A stretch of 33,747 bases of DNA from Tissierellales bacterium (GTDB lineage Bacteria; Bacillota; Clostridia; Tissierellales; Dethiosulfatibacteraceae): NCBI GenBank assembly GCA_016938195.1, contig JAFGVC010000088.1:1-33747 (forward strand), written 5' to 3'. A program made the position numbers and the translations under genes. Positions 17,207-25,847 of the stretch are shown here, piece by piece. Numbering within the stretch: position 1 is the first letter of the stretch; every line of letters starts with the position of its first letter. The notes under the pieces were generated by a model, which worked only from the letters and a program-made list of their open reading frames with translations, made no database searches and was not told where the DNA came from.

Positions 17207-17250
17207 ATTATATAAAACTCATTGAGTTTTTTAAAGATATAATTTATACT
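17207..17250. promoter_or_regulatory. Overlapping divergent promoters with a central inverted repeat
   Basis: Plus strand: TTGAGT (17222-17227), 17 bases, TATACT (17245-17250) for the FAH-family gene. Minus strand: TTTAAA (17235-17230), 17 bases, TATAAT (17212-17207) for the alarmone synthetase. AAAACTC-ATT-GAGTTTT (17214-17230) lies across both -35 regions and could be a shared operator. Confidence 0.5.
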
Positions 17251-17279
17251 TATTTTATAATAAACACAGGAGGTCAAAA

Positions 17280-18185
17280 ATGTATATCGTTCGATATGAA
17301 CTAAATCAAATCTCACAACTTGGTTTTATGAATCCCGAGAAAAGCAAACTCTTCCCAATGAACAGTCTATCCAAATTTGCACATTTTGACAATCATTCAA
17401 CTATCATTGAGCTCATTCCAATGCTTTCTGAAGAAGATATAATTGAGATGAATGACACCTTTACCAAAAATGATACATCATTTTTAACACTTGACCAAGT
17501 CAAGCTTCTTACTCCTATAGAATATGGACTAAGAAATCTCTTCTGTCTTGGCAAAAATTATCTAGACCATATCAATGAAGTTAAATCAATGGCTAATGTT
17601 CACGCTGAAATCCCTAAGCATCCTATTTATTTCACAAAAAATTGTCATCCCGCTATTGGACCGGAGGACTTTATTATAGTAAATCCAACGATTACCCAAT
17701 CTGTTGATTATGAGGTTGAGCTAGCCGTTATTATTAAAAAGCAAGGTAAAAATATACCCATTGATCAGGCTCAAGATTATATTTTTGGATATACAATTGC
17801 CAATGACATTTCGGCACGTGATATTCAAATGGAACGTGTCCAATGGCACAAAGGAAAAAGCCTAGACACCTTTTCCTCTTTAGGACCCTATATACTCCAT
17901 GCCTCCGGAATAAAAGCTCCGGTTGACTTAGAAATCAAGTGTCTTGTAAATGATGAAATAAGACAGCATTCTAGGACATCAAATATGATTTTTGATATCA
18001 ATTATACCATTGCCGATTTGTCAAAAGGCACCACATTATATCCCGGAGATATTATACTGACTGGTACTCCGGCCGGTGTAGGTATGGGATTTAATCCTCC
18101 TAGACTTCTTCAGGAGGGCGATAAAGTCACCTGTGAAATTGAGAATATTGGTTCTTTAACTAATTATGTTAAGCACGAAAAGTAG
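17280..18185 (+). CDS. Fumarylacetoacetate hydrolase-family protein
   Basis: The 301-residue protein has the FAH-fold C-terminal domain: LGKNYLDHINEV, then VDYEVELAVIIKKQGK with the metal-binding acidic residues, FGYTIANDISARDIQ, and the closing LYPGDIILTGTPAGVGMG. Family members hydrolyse or hydrate 2-oxo acids such as acylpyruvates, 2-oxopent-4-enoate or fumarylpyruvate, using Mg2+ or Mn2+. The exact substrate cannot be read here. An N-terminal region of about 85 residues precedes the domain, as in many clostridial homologues. AGGAGGTC precedes the ATG. It is transcribed alone and converges with cysE; no clear hairpin separates them. Confidence 0.88.
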   Translation: MYIVRYELNQISQLGFMNPEKSKLFPMNSLSKFAHFDNHSTIIELIPMLSEEDIIEMNDTFTKNDTSFLTLDQVKLLTPIEYGLRNLFCLGKNYLDHINEVKSMANVHAEIPKHPIYFTKNCHPAIGPEDFIIVNPTITQSVDYEVELAVIIKKQGKNIPIDQAQDYIFGYTIANDISARDIQMERVQWHKGKSLDTFSSLGPYILHASGIKAPVDLEIKCLVNDEIRQHSRTSNMIFDINYTIADLSKGTTLYPGDIILTGTPAGVGMGFNPPRLLQEGDKVTCEIENIGSLTNYVKHEK

Positions 18186-18205
18186 GTCATTAATTATGGA
18201 GTCCT

Positions 18206-18742
18206 CTAAATAATCATAACCCTTTCTCTTCTGACCTCACGCGCAGGAATACCTACAACAGTTGAGTCAGGAGAAGTATCTCGAAGCACTACAGCATTTG
18301 CGCCTACTTTTGTGCCCGATGCGATATGAATATTTCCTATTAATTTAGCTCCTGCGCCAATTATAACATGATTGCCAACAGTCGGATGCCTTTTTCCCTT
18401 TTCTTTCCCCGTGCCTCCAAGTGTTACGCCATGATACATAAGCACATAGTCGCCTATTTCAGCCGTTTCACCAATAACAACTCCCATCCCGTGGTCAATA
18501 AACAAGCCTTTTCCTATTTTAGCCCCGGGATGGATTTCTATTCCCGTCGTCCATCTTGCAAAATTAGATAATAATCTAGCTAAAAAGTATTTTTTATTTT
18601 CATATAACCAGTGTGCTATTCTATGATTGATTAAAGCTTGAATATGCGGATAGAGAAAAAACACTTCTGTCCTATTTCTTGCAGCGGGATCATTTTTCAT
18701 AACAACATCAATGTCTATTGCTATCTGATTAATAATATTCAT
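18206..18742 (-). CDS. cysE: Serine O-acetyltransferase
   Basis: CysE makes O-acetylserine from serine and acetyl-CoA for cysteine synthesis. The 178-residue protein has a short helical N-terminus ([21 protein letters not shown]) and a left-handed beta-helix of hexapeptide repeats containing the catalytic-site [19 protein letters not shown] and [10 protein letters not shown] blocks. It is shorter than the enterobacterial enzyme, as usual in Firmicutes. The ATG at 18742 follows AAGGAGG. It lies 12 bases after cysK and is presumably controlled by the same Cys T-box. Confidence 0.95.
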   Translation of the reverse strand: MNIINQIAIDIDVVMKNDPAARNRTEVFFLYPHIQALINHRIAHWLYENKKYFLARLLSNFARWTTGIEIHPGAKIGKGLFIDHGMGVVIGETAEIGDYVLMYHGVTLGGTGKEKGKRHPTVGNHVIIGAGAKLIGNIHIASGTKVGANAVVLRDTSPDSTVVGIPAREVRRERVMII

Positions 18743-18754
18743 TTCATGGCCTCC

Positions 18755-19645
18755 TTAATATATTCCTAAAGATAAATATTTTTCCCCGCCATCCGGCGAC
18801 AAAGTCAATATTATTTTATCTTGACCGTACTTTTCAGCGGCTCTCTTTGCAGCTAAGATGTTAGCTCCTGTTGATAAACCAACCAATATGCCTGTTTCCT
18901 TTGAGAAAGTAATAGCCTCATTTTCGGCATCTTCATCATGAACCGCTATCACTTCATCTAAGTTTTCATACGAGAAAATCCCCGGAACAAAGCCAGCACC
19001 TATGCCTTGGATGCTATGTGGTCCGGCTTTACCTCCGGACAGTACAGGAGACTTCGACGGTTCTACGGCTATACAAAGAATCTGTTCTCGAATTTGTTTC
19101 AGTTTTTTTGAAATGCCTGTAAAGGACCCTCCTGTCCCAACACCTGATACAAAAATATCAATATTTGGTAAGTCTCTTAATATTTCTACAGCCGTAGTTC
19201 GATAATGTATTTGCCAATTGGCATCATTGGAAAATTGATTCGGCATAAAATATTGACTATGGCTACTGACTAATGTGCTTGCAAAATCAATAGCGCCTTT
19301 CATCCCTTTGCTCCCATCTGTTAAAATTAACCTTGCGCCACAAGCTTCAACCATCCTTCTTCTTTCAGAGCTCATTGTGTCAGGCATAACGATAATCACT
19401 TCATAACCTTTGAGTCTTCCTATCAGAGCAAGCCCTATGCCTGTATTGCCACTTGTCGGTTCTATAATGACGCTTCCCGGCTTTAAAAATCCTTTTCTTT
19501 CAGCATCCTCTATCATTCCTAGAGCAGCTCTATCTTTAATGCTACCGCCAAAATTAAATTTCTCAAGCTTTACATAGATGTTAGTTCCGTCAATTTGAAT
19601 TGTTGGTGTATTCCCAATTAATTCCAATGCATTTTGAATAATCAT
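18755..19645 (-). CDS. cysK: Cysteine synthase (O-acetylserine thiol-lyase)
   Basis: The PLP enzyme converts O-acetylserine and sulfide to cysteine. The 296-residue protein has the Schiff-base lysine in KLEKFNFGGSIKDRA, the substrate loop EPTSGNTGIGLA, and the phosphate-binding VGTGGSFTG. Length is normal for CysK, without a CBS tail. The ATG at 19645 follows AAGGAG. It is preceded by a T-box leader with a Cys specifier, and cysE follows, so uncharged tRNA-Cys should raise production of both steps. Confidence 0.95.
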   Translation of the reverse strand: MIIQNALELIGNTPTIQIDGTNIYVKLEKFNFGGSIKDRAALGMIEDAERKGFLKPGSVIIEPTSGNTGIGLALIGRLKGYEVIIVMPDTMSSERRRMVEACGARLILTDGSKGMKGAIDFASTLVSSHSQYFMPNQFSNDANWQIHYRTTAVEILRDLPNIDIFVSGVGTGGSFTGISKKLKQIREQILCIAVEPSKSPVLSGGKAGPHSIQGIGAGFVPGIFSYENLDEVIAVHDEDAENEAITFSKETGILVGLSTGANILAAKRAAEKYGQDKIILTLSPDGGEKYLSLGIY

Positions 19646-19685
19646 TGTTTTCTCCTTATTAAATACTGTTTTTCAAAAAATAAAA

Positions 19686-19935
19686 ATCCGTCTCTATATA
19701 TCTATATAGAGACGGATAATATCCGCGGTCCCACTCTAATTGGTAAAAACCCTCTTTATTCAGACACAAACATGCCCTAACGCTATAACGTGCGCACACG
19801 GTGTAGCCTACTCGATTCGGTACACGGCTCCAAAGGGCACTTCACATAAAGTCCACGAGGTATCTCTCACCGAATGACACCCTCTCTGACGTTTCCTAAC
19901 ATGCTACTTTCCTTTTTCAATGCTATTTGTATTTA
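19686..19935 (-). ncRNA. T-box leader, specifier TGC (cysteine), upstream of cysK-cysE
   Basis: The T-box core AGAGTGGGACCGCGG is at 19737-19723. Stem I features (AGTAGCATG, AGAGAGGGTG) lie near 19905-19880. The specifier TGC is at 19839-19837, followed by CCT and TTGGAGC, the same register as the CCT of the proS T-box. The terminator (ATCCGTCTCTATATA with TATATAGAGACGGAT, 19717-19686) is followed by TTTTA. The variable base of the UGGN bulge is G, which would wobble with a U discriminator in tRNA-Cys. A long fold between Stem I and the core (19800-19750) should include stems II and III. Confidence 0.93.
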
Positions 19936-19952
19936 CCTATTATGTTTTTATT

Positions 19953-19981
19953 ATCCTAACCAATTTTCATTGGCTTGTCAA
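19953..19981 (-). promoter_or_regulatory. Promoter of the cysK T-box transcript
   Basis: TTGACA (19981-19976) and TAGGAT (19958-19953) are 17 bases apart on the minus strand. The spacer holds an inverted repeat, CCAAT-GAAA-ATTGG. It begins just after the asd stop codon. Confidence 0.6.
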
Positions 19982-19988
19982 TAGTTTT

Positions 19989-21002
19989 TTATACTAAATT
20001 TCTTTCTACCAATAATTCAGCTATTTGAACCGCATTAGTTGCAGCTCCCTTCCTAATCTGATCGCCGCAACAACAAAGCGCTAAAGAATTATTTGCACTA
20101 AAATCTTTTCTGATACGCCCCACAAAAATCAAGTCTTGATCAGATGTATCCAGAGGCATCGGATATATATCATTAGACAAATCATCCGTTAATTTTACAC
20201 CCTTAGCATTTTTCAACAGCTCTCTCGCTTGATCAGGTGTAATCTCGTCTTCTGTTTCTATTGTTATGGATTCAGAATGGCTTCTTAAAACAGGAACCCT
20301 TACACAAGTACAATTGACTTTTAGGTCCGGATTGTGAAGTATTTTTTTTCCTTCATTTTGCATTTTCATTTCTTCTTCTGAATATCCATTTTCAAAAAAT
20401 GGACCGATATGAGGAATTAAATTATAGGCAATTTGATAACGAAATGTATTGATTTCAACTTCCTTGCCTTGAGAAATGCTATTTATTTGATTCTGTAACT
20501 CCATTAGTCCGTTAACACCGGCTCCTGATACAGCCTGATAGGTAGATACAATCATTCGTTTAATTTTACTGAACTTATTCAATTCATTGACAGCTGTCAA
20601 CGCAATAATAGTTGAACAGTTTGGATTAGCTATAATCCCCTGATGATCCACCACATCGTCGGGATTCACCTCAGGCACAACCAGAGGCACGTTGTCATCC
20701 ATTCTAAAGGCACTGCTGTTGTCTATGACCACTGCACCTTTTGATGCCGCTATGGGACTATAATGCTTGCTGATTGCTCTTCCTACCGCGACCAACAAAA
20801 TATCCATATTCTCAAAAGAATCTTCTGTTACCTCTTCAACTATATATTCTTGACCTTGCCACGACACCTTTTTCCCGGCACTTTTTGCACTGGCTAAGAG
20901 CTTTAAATTGTTTACCGGAAAATTTTTTTCCGCTAAAACACGAAGCATCTCTTCACCTACAGCACCGGTAGCTCCTAATATTCCGACGTTAACTTTTTTC
21001 AT
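19989..21002 (-). CDS. asd: Aspartate-semialdehyde dehydrogenase
   Basis: Asd reduces aspartyl phosphate to aspartate semialdehyde with NADPH, for lysine, diaminopimelate, threonine and methionine. The 337-residue protein has the N-terminal NADP fold (VGILGATGAVGEEML), the catalytic Cys 129 in IIANPNCSTIIALTAV, SGAGVNGLMEL, and VPVLRSHSES near the catalytic His. The start is ATG 21002 behind GGAGGACAGA; the ATG at 21014 has no ribosome binding site. It has its own promoter and a small leader hairpin (CCTATA-TTTAT-TATAGG) just before the ribosome binding site. Confidence 0.94.
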   Translation of the reverse strand: MKKVNVGILGATGAVGEEMLRVLAEKNFPVNNLKLLASAKSAGKKVSWQGQEYIVEEVTEDSFENMDILLVAVGRAISKHYSPIAASKGAVVIDNSSAFRMDDNVPLVVPEVNPDDVVDHQGIIANPNCSTIIALTAVNELNKFSKIKRMIVSTYQAVSGAGVNGLMELQNQINSISQGKEVEINTFRYQIAYNLIPHIGPFFENGYSEEEMKMQNEGKKILHNPDLKVNCTCVRVPVLRSHSESITIETEDEITPDQARELLKNAKGVKLTDDLSNDIYPMPLDTSDQDLIFVGRIRKDFSANNSLALCCCGDQIRKGAATNAVQIAELLVERNLV

Positions 21003-21036
21003 TCTGTCCTCCATTCCTATAATAAATATAGGAGCT

Positions 21037-21066
21037 ATTATAACATAAAGAAATCTAGTTATACAA
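21037..21066 (-). promoter_or_regulatory. Promoter of asd
   Basis: TTGTAT (21066-21061), an 18-base spacer and a perfect TATAAT (21042-21037) lie on the minus strand. Confidence 0.55.
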
Positions 21067-21119
21067 GTTTTTTGTATTAATATTTAAGACAAACGTTTTT
21101 TTATGAAGCACATTTATGA

Positions 21120-22892
21120 CTATTCTATATTTCTCTTGATTTTCCAAACATTTCTTTCCTTGATAATTTTCCAAATCGTGTCATTAGCTTCAATCAACAA
21201 CTCTGAACCATTCTCAGTTTTTTTGTATTGGTATGATACCTTGACTTGAGCTTCTTGTGAAGATATCATTTCATAGGATGAGACGCTATAAGATATCAAT
21301 TCATAAGAATCACCCATCATTTCATCGTAGAAGGCTTCAAAGTCATCGGTTCTATCGTCAACAGGCGTTAACAAAAACACCTTGCTTAGTCGATTGTTTT
21401 TTTCATTCTTGAAATACTCGGTCATGGCGTCAGCCGGTGTTCTTCCTACCAAATCATAGTCAGGTCTTTCAATAGGATAGGTTGTATTTTTTTCTTTTTC
21501 TGTCATGATAAACGACTTAGGATCATAAACATTAGATGGATTCCATACCATATATTCATCAATTCCAAGTTCCTTGGCCGCTAAAATTTGCTGTCTGACT
21601 TCATTGAATCCATAATTGATATATCCATCAACCCAAGTTGCTGTAAAGTCTTGGATCCATGGTCTGATTTGTCCTGAGCCCTTGACGGCTGAATTTTTTT
21701 CAATAGCTTCAACCATCGCTCCTTTTACAACGCCATAAGGATGTGCATCAGGTACGTCATAACCATACCATCCTGTGCCATAATGACTTGGATAAACCAT
21801 TGGGCACATATAATCAACGTGTCCCGCCATTTCCAACCAAGTCTGTCCGATATCTTCAGGCGAATCCGCCCAGCTGCGTGTAATCATACCAAACACATCC
21901 GCACCCAGATTCACGCCATAATCTTGGAGCGCCTCTTTAGAATATTCTAAAAATTCTCCGATTGCAACGTCTTTGCGCTTCCCGTCTCTCCCCGGAAAAT
22001 CAGTAATCGGATTATAACTAGCCGCACTATCCGGAAAACGAACGTAATCATATTGAATTTCATCAAAGCCTAGTAGTGCCGCTTCCTTAGCGATAGCTAG
22101 ATTATAATCCCAAACATGCTTGTCAAAAGGATTGACCCACGGCGTGCCACTGTAATCATGCCAAACGCCACCGTTCTTCAGTTGAATGGAATATTCCGGT
22201 CTTTCATAGGCAAAATTTCTATCCTTGAAAACAACAATACGGGCTATCGTATATATTTCGTATTCATCAAGCAATGTTATCAAGCCTTCTACGTCTTTAA
22301 TTCTTGTATATCGGTTGGCATCAACATTTTCAATAGCTTCTATCTCACTTTTATAGGTCATGACACCATTATCATCTTTAACGTCAATGATAAAAGCATT
22401 GATTTCAGTTGCAGCTGCAATACCGATTGCCTTTTCCAGTGTATTGAGCTGACTAAGACTCGGACTTAAACGATTGATGACCTTTGTATCATTAGCTTTA
22501 ATGGCCTCGATATATGTTCTGTAAAGCTCAACATTCGTTTTGTCAACATTTTTACCGGCTGTGCTCCCCGTCATAAATAGCCCTTTAGCATTTATTGCAA
22601 TGGGTGAACGTTCATCTCCAATGGCCGGCAGCGGCACATAAAACTCACCCAGCTCGGCTTTCCTGACCGCTTCAAATTCCTCTCTCTCTTTAATAGCTTT
22701 GTCTAAGGCCATCTGAGCTAATTCTTCGTCAGATAAAGTAGGTGCAATGGATGATGTCTGTTCAGTCTGTTCAGTTTGTTCTGTAGAGGTCACCGATTCA
22801 CTTATAGTTATATCTATCGGACCTTTCGAACATCCCACAACAAGCAACAGTAACGTTAGTAATCCCAGTAATACATAATATTTTTTATTCAT
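21120..22892 (-). CDS. Lipoprotein with glycoside-hydrolase-like (DUF4015-type) TIM barrel
   Basis: The 590-residue protein starts with a lipoprotein signal (LLLLVVGCSKG, Cys 21) and a Thr/Glu-rich linker. The putative glycosyl hydrolase domain (about 90-440) has AKGLFMTGSTAGKN, INAFIIDVKDDNGVM, FDEIQYDYVRFPDS, ADVFGMITRSW and VDYMCPMVYPSHYG. A C-terminal part (about 490-590) looks like a small alpha/beta domain. The barrel resembles family 13/18-like folds with acidic residues in strands, but the substrate is unknown; cell-wall glycan is an inference. The start is ATG 22892, six bases after AGGAG. It follows proS by 33 bases and may share the proline T-box. Confidence 0.85.
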   Translation of the reverse strand: MNKKYYVLLGLLTLLLLVVGCSKGPIDITISESVTSTEQTEQTEQTSSIAPTLSDEELAQMALDKAIKEREEFEAVRKAELGEFYVPLPAIGDERSPIAINAKGLFMTGSTAGKNVDKTNVELYRTYIEAIKANDTKVINRLSPSLSQLNTLEKAIGIAAATEINAFIIDVKDDNGVMTYKSEIEAIENVDANRYTRIKDVEGLITLLDEYEIYTIARIVVFKDRNFAYERPEYSIQLKNGGVWHDYSGTPWVNPFDKHVWDYNLAIAKEAALLGFDEIQYDYVRFPDSAASYNPITDFPGRDGKRKDVAIGEFLEYSKEALQDYGVNLGADVFGMITRSWADSPEDIGQTWLEMAGHVDYMCPMVYPSHYGTGWYGYDVPDAHPYGVVKGAMVEAIEKNSAVKGSGQIRPWIQDFTATWVDGYINYGFNEVRQQILAAKELGIDEYMVWNPSNVYDPKSFIMTEKEKNTTYPIERPDYDLVGRTPADAMTEYFKNEKNNRLSKVFLLTPVDDRTDDFEAFYDEMMGDSYELISYSVSSYEMISSQEAQVKVSYQYKKTENGSELLIEANDTIWKIIKERNVWKIKRNIE

Positions 22893-22925
22893 CAAATACT
22901 CCTTCATAATCTAAAGCGTCATAAG

Positions 22926-24365
22926 TTAGTAGGCTCTCGCAAGATATACCATATGTTTAGCTTCCTTGTCGCAGAAATGACATTTATCACTTAATTTTTC
23001 CTGTTCAAACGGAATACACCTGATGGATGCACCGGTTTCCTTCTTTACCAAATCTTCGCATTCCCTACAACCACACCACATTGCTTTCGTAAAGCCCTTT
23101 CTCAATGTTTCATCTGTTTTATAAGCTTCATAATCAGTCATAACATGTGTATTGTCTTCTCTATGCTTTAAAGCCTTTTCCAACATATCCGATTGTATTG
23201 TTTCGAGCATTTCGTGAATAGTCTCCTCAAAGCCATCGAAAGAAACGGCCGTTTTTTCCAAAGTATCTCTTCTTACAGCCATTGCTTGATTATTTTCAAT
23301 ATCGCGAGGTCCCAGCTCTATTCTGATAGGATAGCCTTTCATCTCGTATTGATTGAATTTCCAGCCTGGAGATTCCTTGATATTATCATCTAACTCGGTT
23401 CTTATTCCTTTATGCTTGAGCGCATTAAATAATTTTTCCGCTTGTTCAAGTACACCTGCTTTCTTTTGAGCAATGGGAATGATGACAACTTGAGTAGGCG
23501 CAATTCGAGGCGGAAGTACTAGACCCCTGTTATCTCCATGAACCATTATCAATCCACCAATAAGTCGCGTTGAAATTCCCCATGAAGTATGGTAAGGATG
23601 ATGTTCTTTACCGTCTCTTCCTGAAAAAGTAATATCAAATGCTTTAGTAAAGTGTTGACCTAAATTGTGAGATGTGCCTGCTTGTAAAGCTTGTCCATCA
23701 TGCATCAAGGCTTCCATAGTATAAGTTGCCGAAGCCCCGGCAAATTTTTCTTTATCACTTTTACGACCCACCACAACCGGCATAGCCATCAAATCTTCCG
23801 CTACCTGTCTGTAAATATCAAGCATCTGAAGCGTTTCTTGTTGAGCTTCCTCTTCAGTTTCATGTAAGGTATGCCCTTCCTGCCATAAAAATTCGGAGGT
23901 TCTTAAAAAAGGTCTAGTCGTTTTTTCCCATCTCACAACAGAACACCATTGATTAAATAAATAAGGTAAATCTCTATAAGAATTAAGCCACTTGCTGTAC
24001 ATATGACAAATAATAGTCTCTGATGTAGGTCTGACACATAGTCTCTCGGCCAATTCTTCTGAACCGCCATGCGTTACCCATGCCACCTCAGGAGCAAATC
24101 CTTCAACGTGTTCTTTTTCCTTGTTTAATAAGCTTTCCGGTATCAATAAGGGAAAATACATGTTTTTGTGTCCTGTAGCCTTAAACTTTTCGTCGGCAAA
24201 CGCTTGAATCTTTTCCCATAAAGCATAGCCGTACGGTCTAATAACCATAAAGCCTTTCACCGGAGAATAATCAACTAATTCGTTCTTTAAGATTACATCT
24301 GTGTACCATCTTGGAAAATCTACTTCCATAGGCGTAATTTCTTTTACAAAATTTTGATCTGTCAT
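22926..24365 (-). CDS. proS: Prolyl-tRNA synthetase, type 3 (archaeal/eukaryotic-like)
   Basis: ProS charges tRNA-Pro. The 479-residue protein lacks the editing insertion of the long bacterial form. Class II motifs are clear: [22 protein letters not shown], motif 2 [24 protein letters not shown], and motif 3 [17 protein letters not shown]. An anticodon-binding domain follows (about 280-400). The end has paired cysteines (CGCRECEDL and CHFC) and a terminal Tyr, as in type 3 enzymes. The ATG at 24365 follows AAAGGAAGG. Its leader is a T-box with a Pro specifier. Confidence 0.96.
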   Translation of the reverse strand: MTDQNFVKEITPMEVDFPRWYTDVILKNELVDYSPVKGFMVIRPYGYALWEKIQAFADEKFKATGHKNMYFPLLIPESLLNKEKEHVEGFAPEVAWVTHGGSEELAERLCVRPTSETIICHMYSKWLNSYRDLPYLFNQWCSVVRWEKTTRPFLRTSEFLWQEGHTLHETEEEAQQETLQMLDIYRQVAEDLMAMPVVVGRKSDKEKFAGASATYTMEALMHDGQALQAGTSHNLGQHFTKAFDITFSGRDGKEHHPYHTSWGISTRLIGGLIMVHGDNRGLVLPPRIAPTQVVIIPIAQKKAGVLEQAEKLFNALKHKGIRTELDDNIKESPGWKFNQYEMKGYPIRIELGPRDIENNQAMAVRRDTLEKTAVSFDGFEETIHEMLETIQSDMLEKALKHREDNTHVMTDYEAYKTDETLRKGFTKAMWCGCRECEDLVKKETGASIRCIPFEQEKLSDKCHFCDKEAKHMVYLARAY

Positions 24366-24388
24366 TTTTCTACCTTCCTTTCATAATT

Positions 24389-24600
24389 AAAAAACCGTCT
24401 CTTGCAAAGCAAGAGACGGATATCCGCGGTACCACTCTAATTACTGAAAACAGTCACTCATCAATATAACGGTCTTCACCGTCCGGTTTTTTGCCGGAAG
24501 CTCCAAGTCAGGTTCAATATTAAAGCGGGACAGAATTTTCACCAACCATTCTTTCTCTAAATCCATTCAATATTTACTATTCTTATCTAAGCCTATATTC
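24389..24600 (-). ncRNA. T-box leader, specifier CCT (proline), upstream of proS
   Basis: The T-box core AGAGTGGTACCGCGG is at 24438-24424. Stem I spans about 24580-24500, including AATAGTAAATATTG and AGAGAAAGAATGG. The specifier CCT is at 24512-24510, followed by GAC and TTGGAGC. The terminator CCGTCTCTTGC-TTT-GCAAGAGACGG (24419-24395) is followed by six Us (24394-24389). The variable base of the UGGN bulge is U, matching the A discriminator usual in bacterial tRNA-Pro. Only a weak promoter can be seen before it, so read-through from ispD-ispF may contribute. Confidence 0.94.
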
Positions 24601-24622
24601 AATTATTAAAATTCTACTATCT

Positions 24623-25099
24623 TTATTTAGGGTTGTCAAGAAGAACTACACACTGAGCGCCAATCCCCTCGCCTTTTCCTTCAAATCCAAGTTTTTCAGT
24701 CGTCGTCGCCTTAATATTAAGCCGATCCATAGAGATTTCAAGCGTTCGACTTAATATAACTGTCATTTCATTAATATAAGGTCTGAATTTTGGATGTTCC
24801 GCTATGATAATACAATCCATATTGACAATTTCCATATTGTTTTCCTTCATCATGTCCATCGTTTTATTCAAAAGAATAATGCTATTGATATCTTTATAGC
24901 GATTATCCGAGTCGGGAAAGTGTAATCCAATATCACCCTGTCCCATTGCGCCTAGCAAAGCATCAATCATAGCATGGACAAGGACGTCTGCATCTGAATG
25001 ACCAGCCAATCCTTTTTCAAACGGAATTTTAACACCGCCGATAGTCAATTCTCGACCCGTCTCTAATCTATGTACATCATAACCTATTCCTATCCTCAT
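24623..25099 (-). CDS. ispF: 2-C-methyl-D-erythritol 2,4-cyclodiphosphate synthase
   Basis: IspF cyclises the phosphorylated CDP-methylerythritol intermediate in the MEP isoprenoid pathway. The 158-residue protein begins MRIGIGYDVHRLETG, with the zinc ligands Asp 8 and His 10, then LAGHSDADVLVHAMIDALLGA, HFPDSDNRYKDI, and a closing ATTTEKLGFEGKGEGIGAQ. The start is ATG 25099, with AGAGG seven bases upstream at the end of ispD; GTG 25102 is an alternative. It directly follows ispD. Confidence 0.96.
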   Translation of the reverse strand: MRIGIGYDVHRLETGRELTIGGVKIPFEKGLAGHSDADVLVHAMIDALLGAMGQGDIGLHFPDSDNRYKDINSIILLNKTMDMMKENNMEIVNMDCIIIAEHPKFRPYINEMTVILSRTLEISMDRLNIKATTTEKLGFEGKGEGIGAQCVVLLDNPK

Positions 25100-25102
25100 C
25101 AC

Positions 25103-25801
25103 TTAACCTCTCAGCTCATCCTTAATTAAAAATTCAGCATATTTAAAATCTTTAATAGTGGTTATTTTAAGATTATTCTCATTGTTTTCAACCACATAAA
25201 CATCATAACCGAAATACTCCAAAATGGATGCCTCATCGGTAAAAGGAATTTCAGTCATTACAGCTTTTTCCATGCATTCTTTCAATAGCTTATAATCAAA
25301 AACTTGCGGCGTTTCCGCATGCCAAAGCATGCTTCTGTCTAATGTTTTTTCAATTTTATTCCCTTTAACAAGCTTTATCGTATCCTGAGCTTTTGTGCAA
25401 ACAATAGCCGCATTAAATTCAATCGCCTTCTCTATCACCTCTAGAATCACAGAACGAGCTATCATCGGTCTTACGCCATCATGAATTAGTATGTAGTCCG
25501 TTAATCCTTCAGCTGCTTTTATGCCATTATAAACTGATTGTGTTCTCGTGATTCCTCCGATAATCGGATGGACACGATCCATATATCCATACTTTTCAAT
25601 AATTTCCTTATTGACAAAATCAAGATTGTCCTTATCACAAACAACAAAAATCTGATCAATTTGATTGAGCTGATAAAATTTTTCGACCGTATAACCTAAA
25701 ATCGGCTTATTTTTGATAAACATATACTGCTTTTTTGTCTGCGATTCCATTCTCGAGCCATTCCCGGCGGCTACAATAATTGCAGTTATTCTTTTTTCCA
25801 T
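25103..25801 (-). CDS. ispD: 2-C-methyl-D-erythritol 4-phosphate cytidylyltransferase
   Basis: IspD transfers CMP from CTP to methylerythritol 4-phosphate. The 232-residue protein has the nucleotide-binding VAAGNGSRMESQTKKQYM loop, YILIHDGVRPMI, and AETPQVFDYKLL with the later TDEASILE block. The ATG at 25801 follows AGGTGAGAA. Its stop abuts the start of ispF. A hairpin with a U-tract ends just before the ribosome binding site, separating it from the PIN/TRAM gene. Confidence 0.95.
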   Translation of the reverse strand: MEKRITAIIVAAGNGSRMESQTKKQYMFIKNKPILGYTVEKFYQLNQIDQIFVVCDKDNLDFVNKEIIEKYGYMDRVHPIIGGITRTQSVYNGIKAAEGLTDYILIHDGVRPMIARSVILEVIEKAIEFNAAIVCTKAQDTIKLVKGNKIEKTLDRSMLWHAETPQVFDYKLLKECMEKAVMTEIPFTDEASILEYFGYDVYVVENNENNLKITTIKDFKYAEFLIKDELRG

Positions 25802-25813
25802 TTCTCACCTGTT

Positions 25814-25841
25814 AAAAAAGACCTTGGTCTCCCAAAGTCTT
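25814..25841 (-). terminator. Intrinsic terminator after the PIN/TRAM gene, next to the ispD ribosome binding site
   Basis: On the minus strand AAGACTTTGG-GAGA-CCAAGGTCTT (25841-25818), one G-U pair, is followed by further Us. The ispD AGGTG lies only a few bases later. Confidence 0.75.
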
Positions 25842-25847
25842 AGTTTT

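Noticed and set aside
20985-21036. Riboswitch (lysine type) in the asd leader
   Set aside because: The leader is only about 30 bases with one small hairpin, far too short for a lysine riboswitch.
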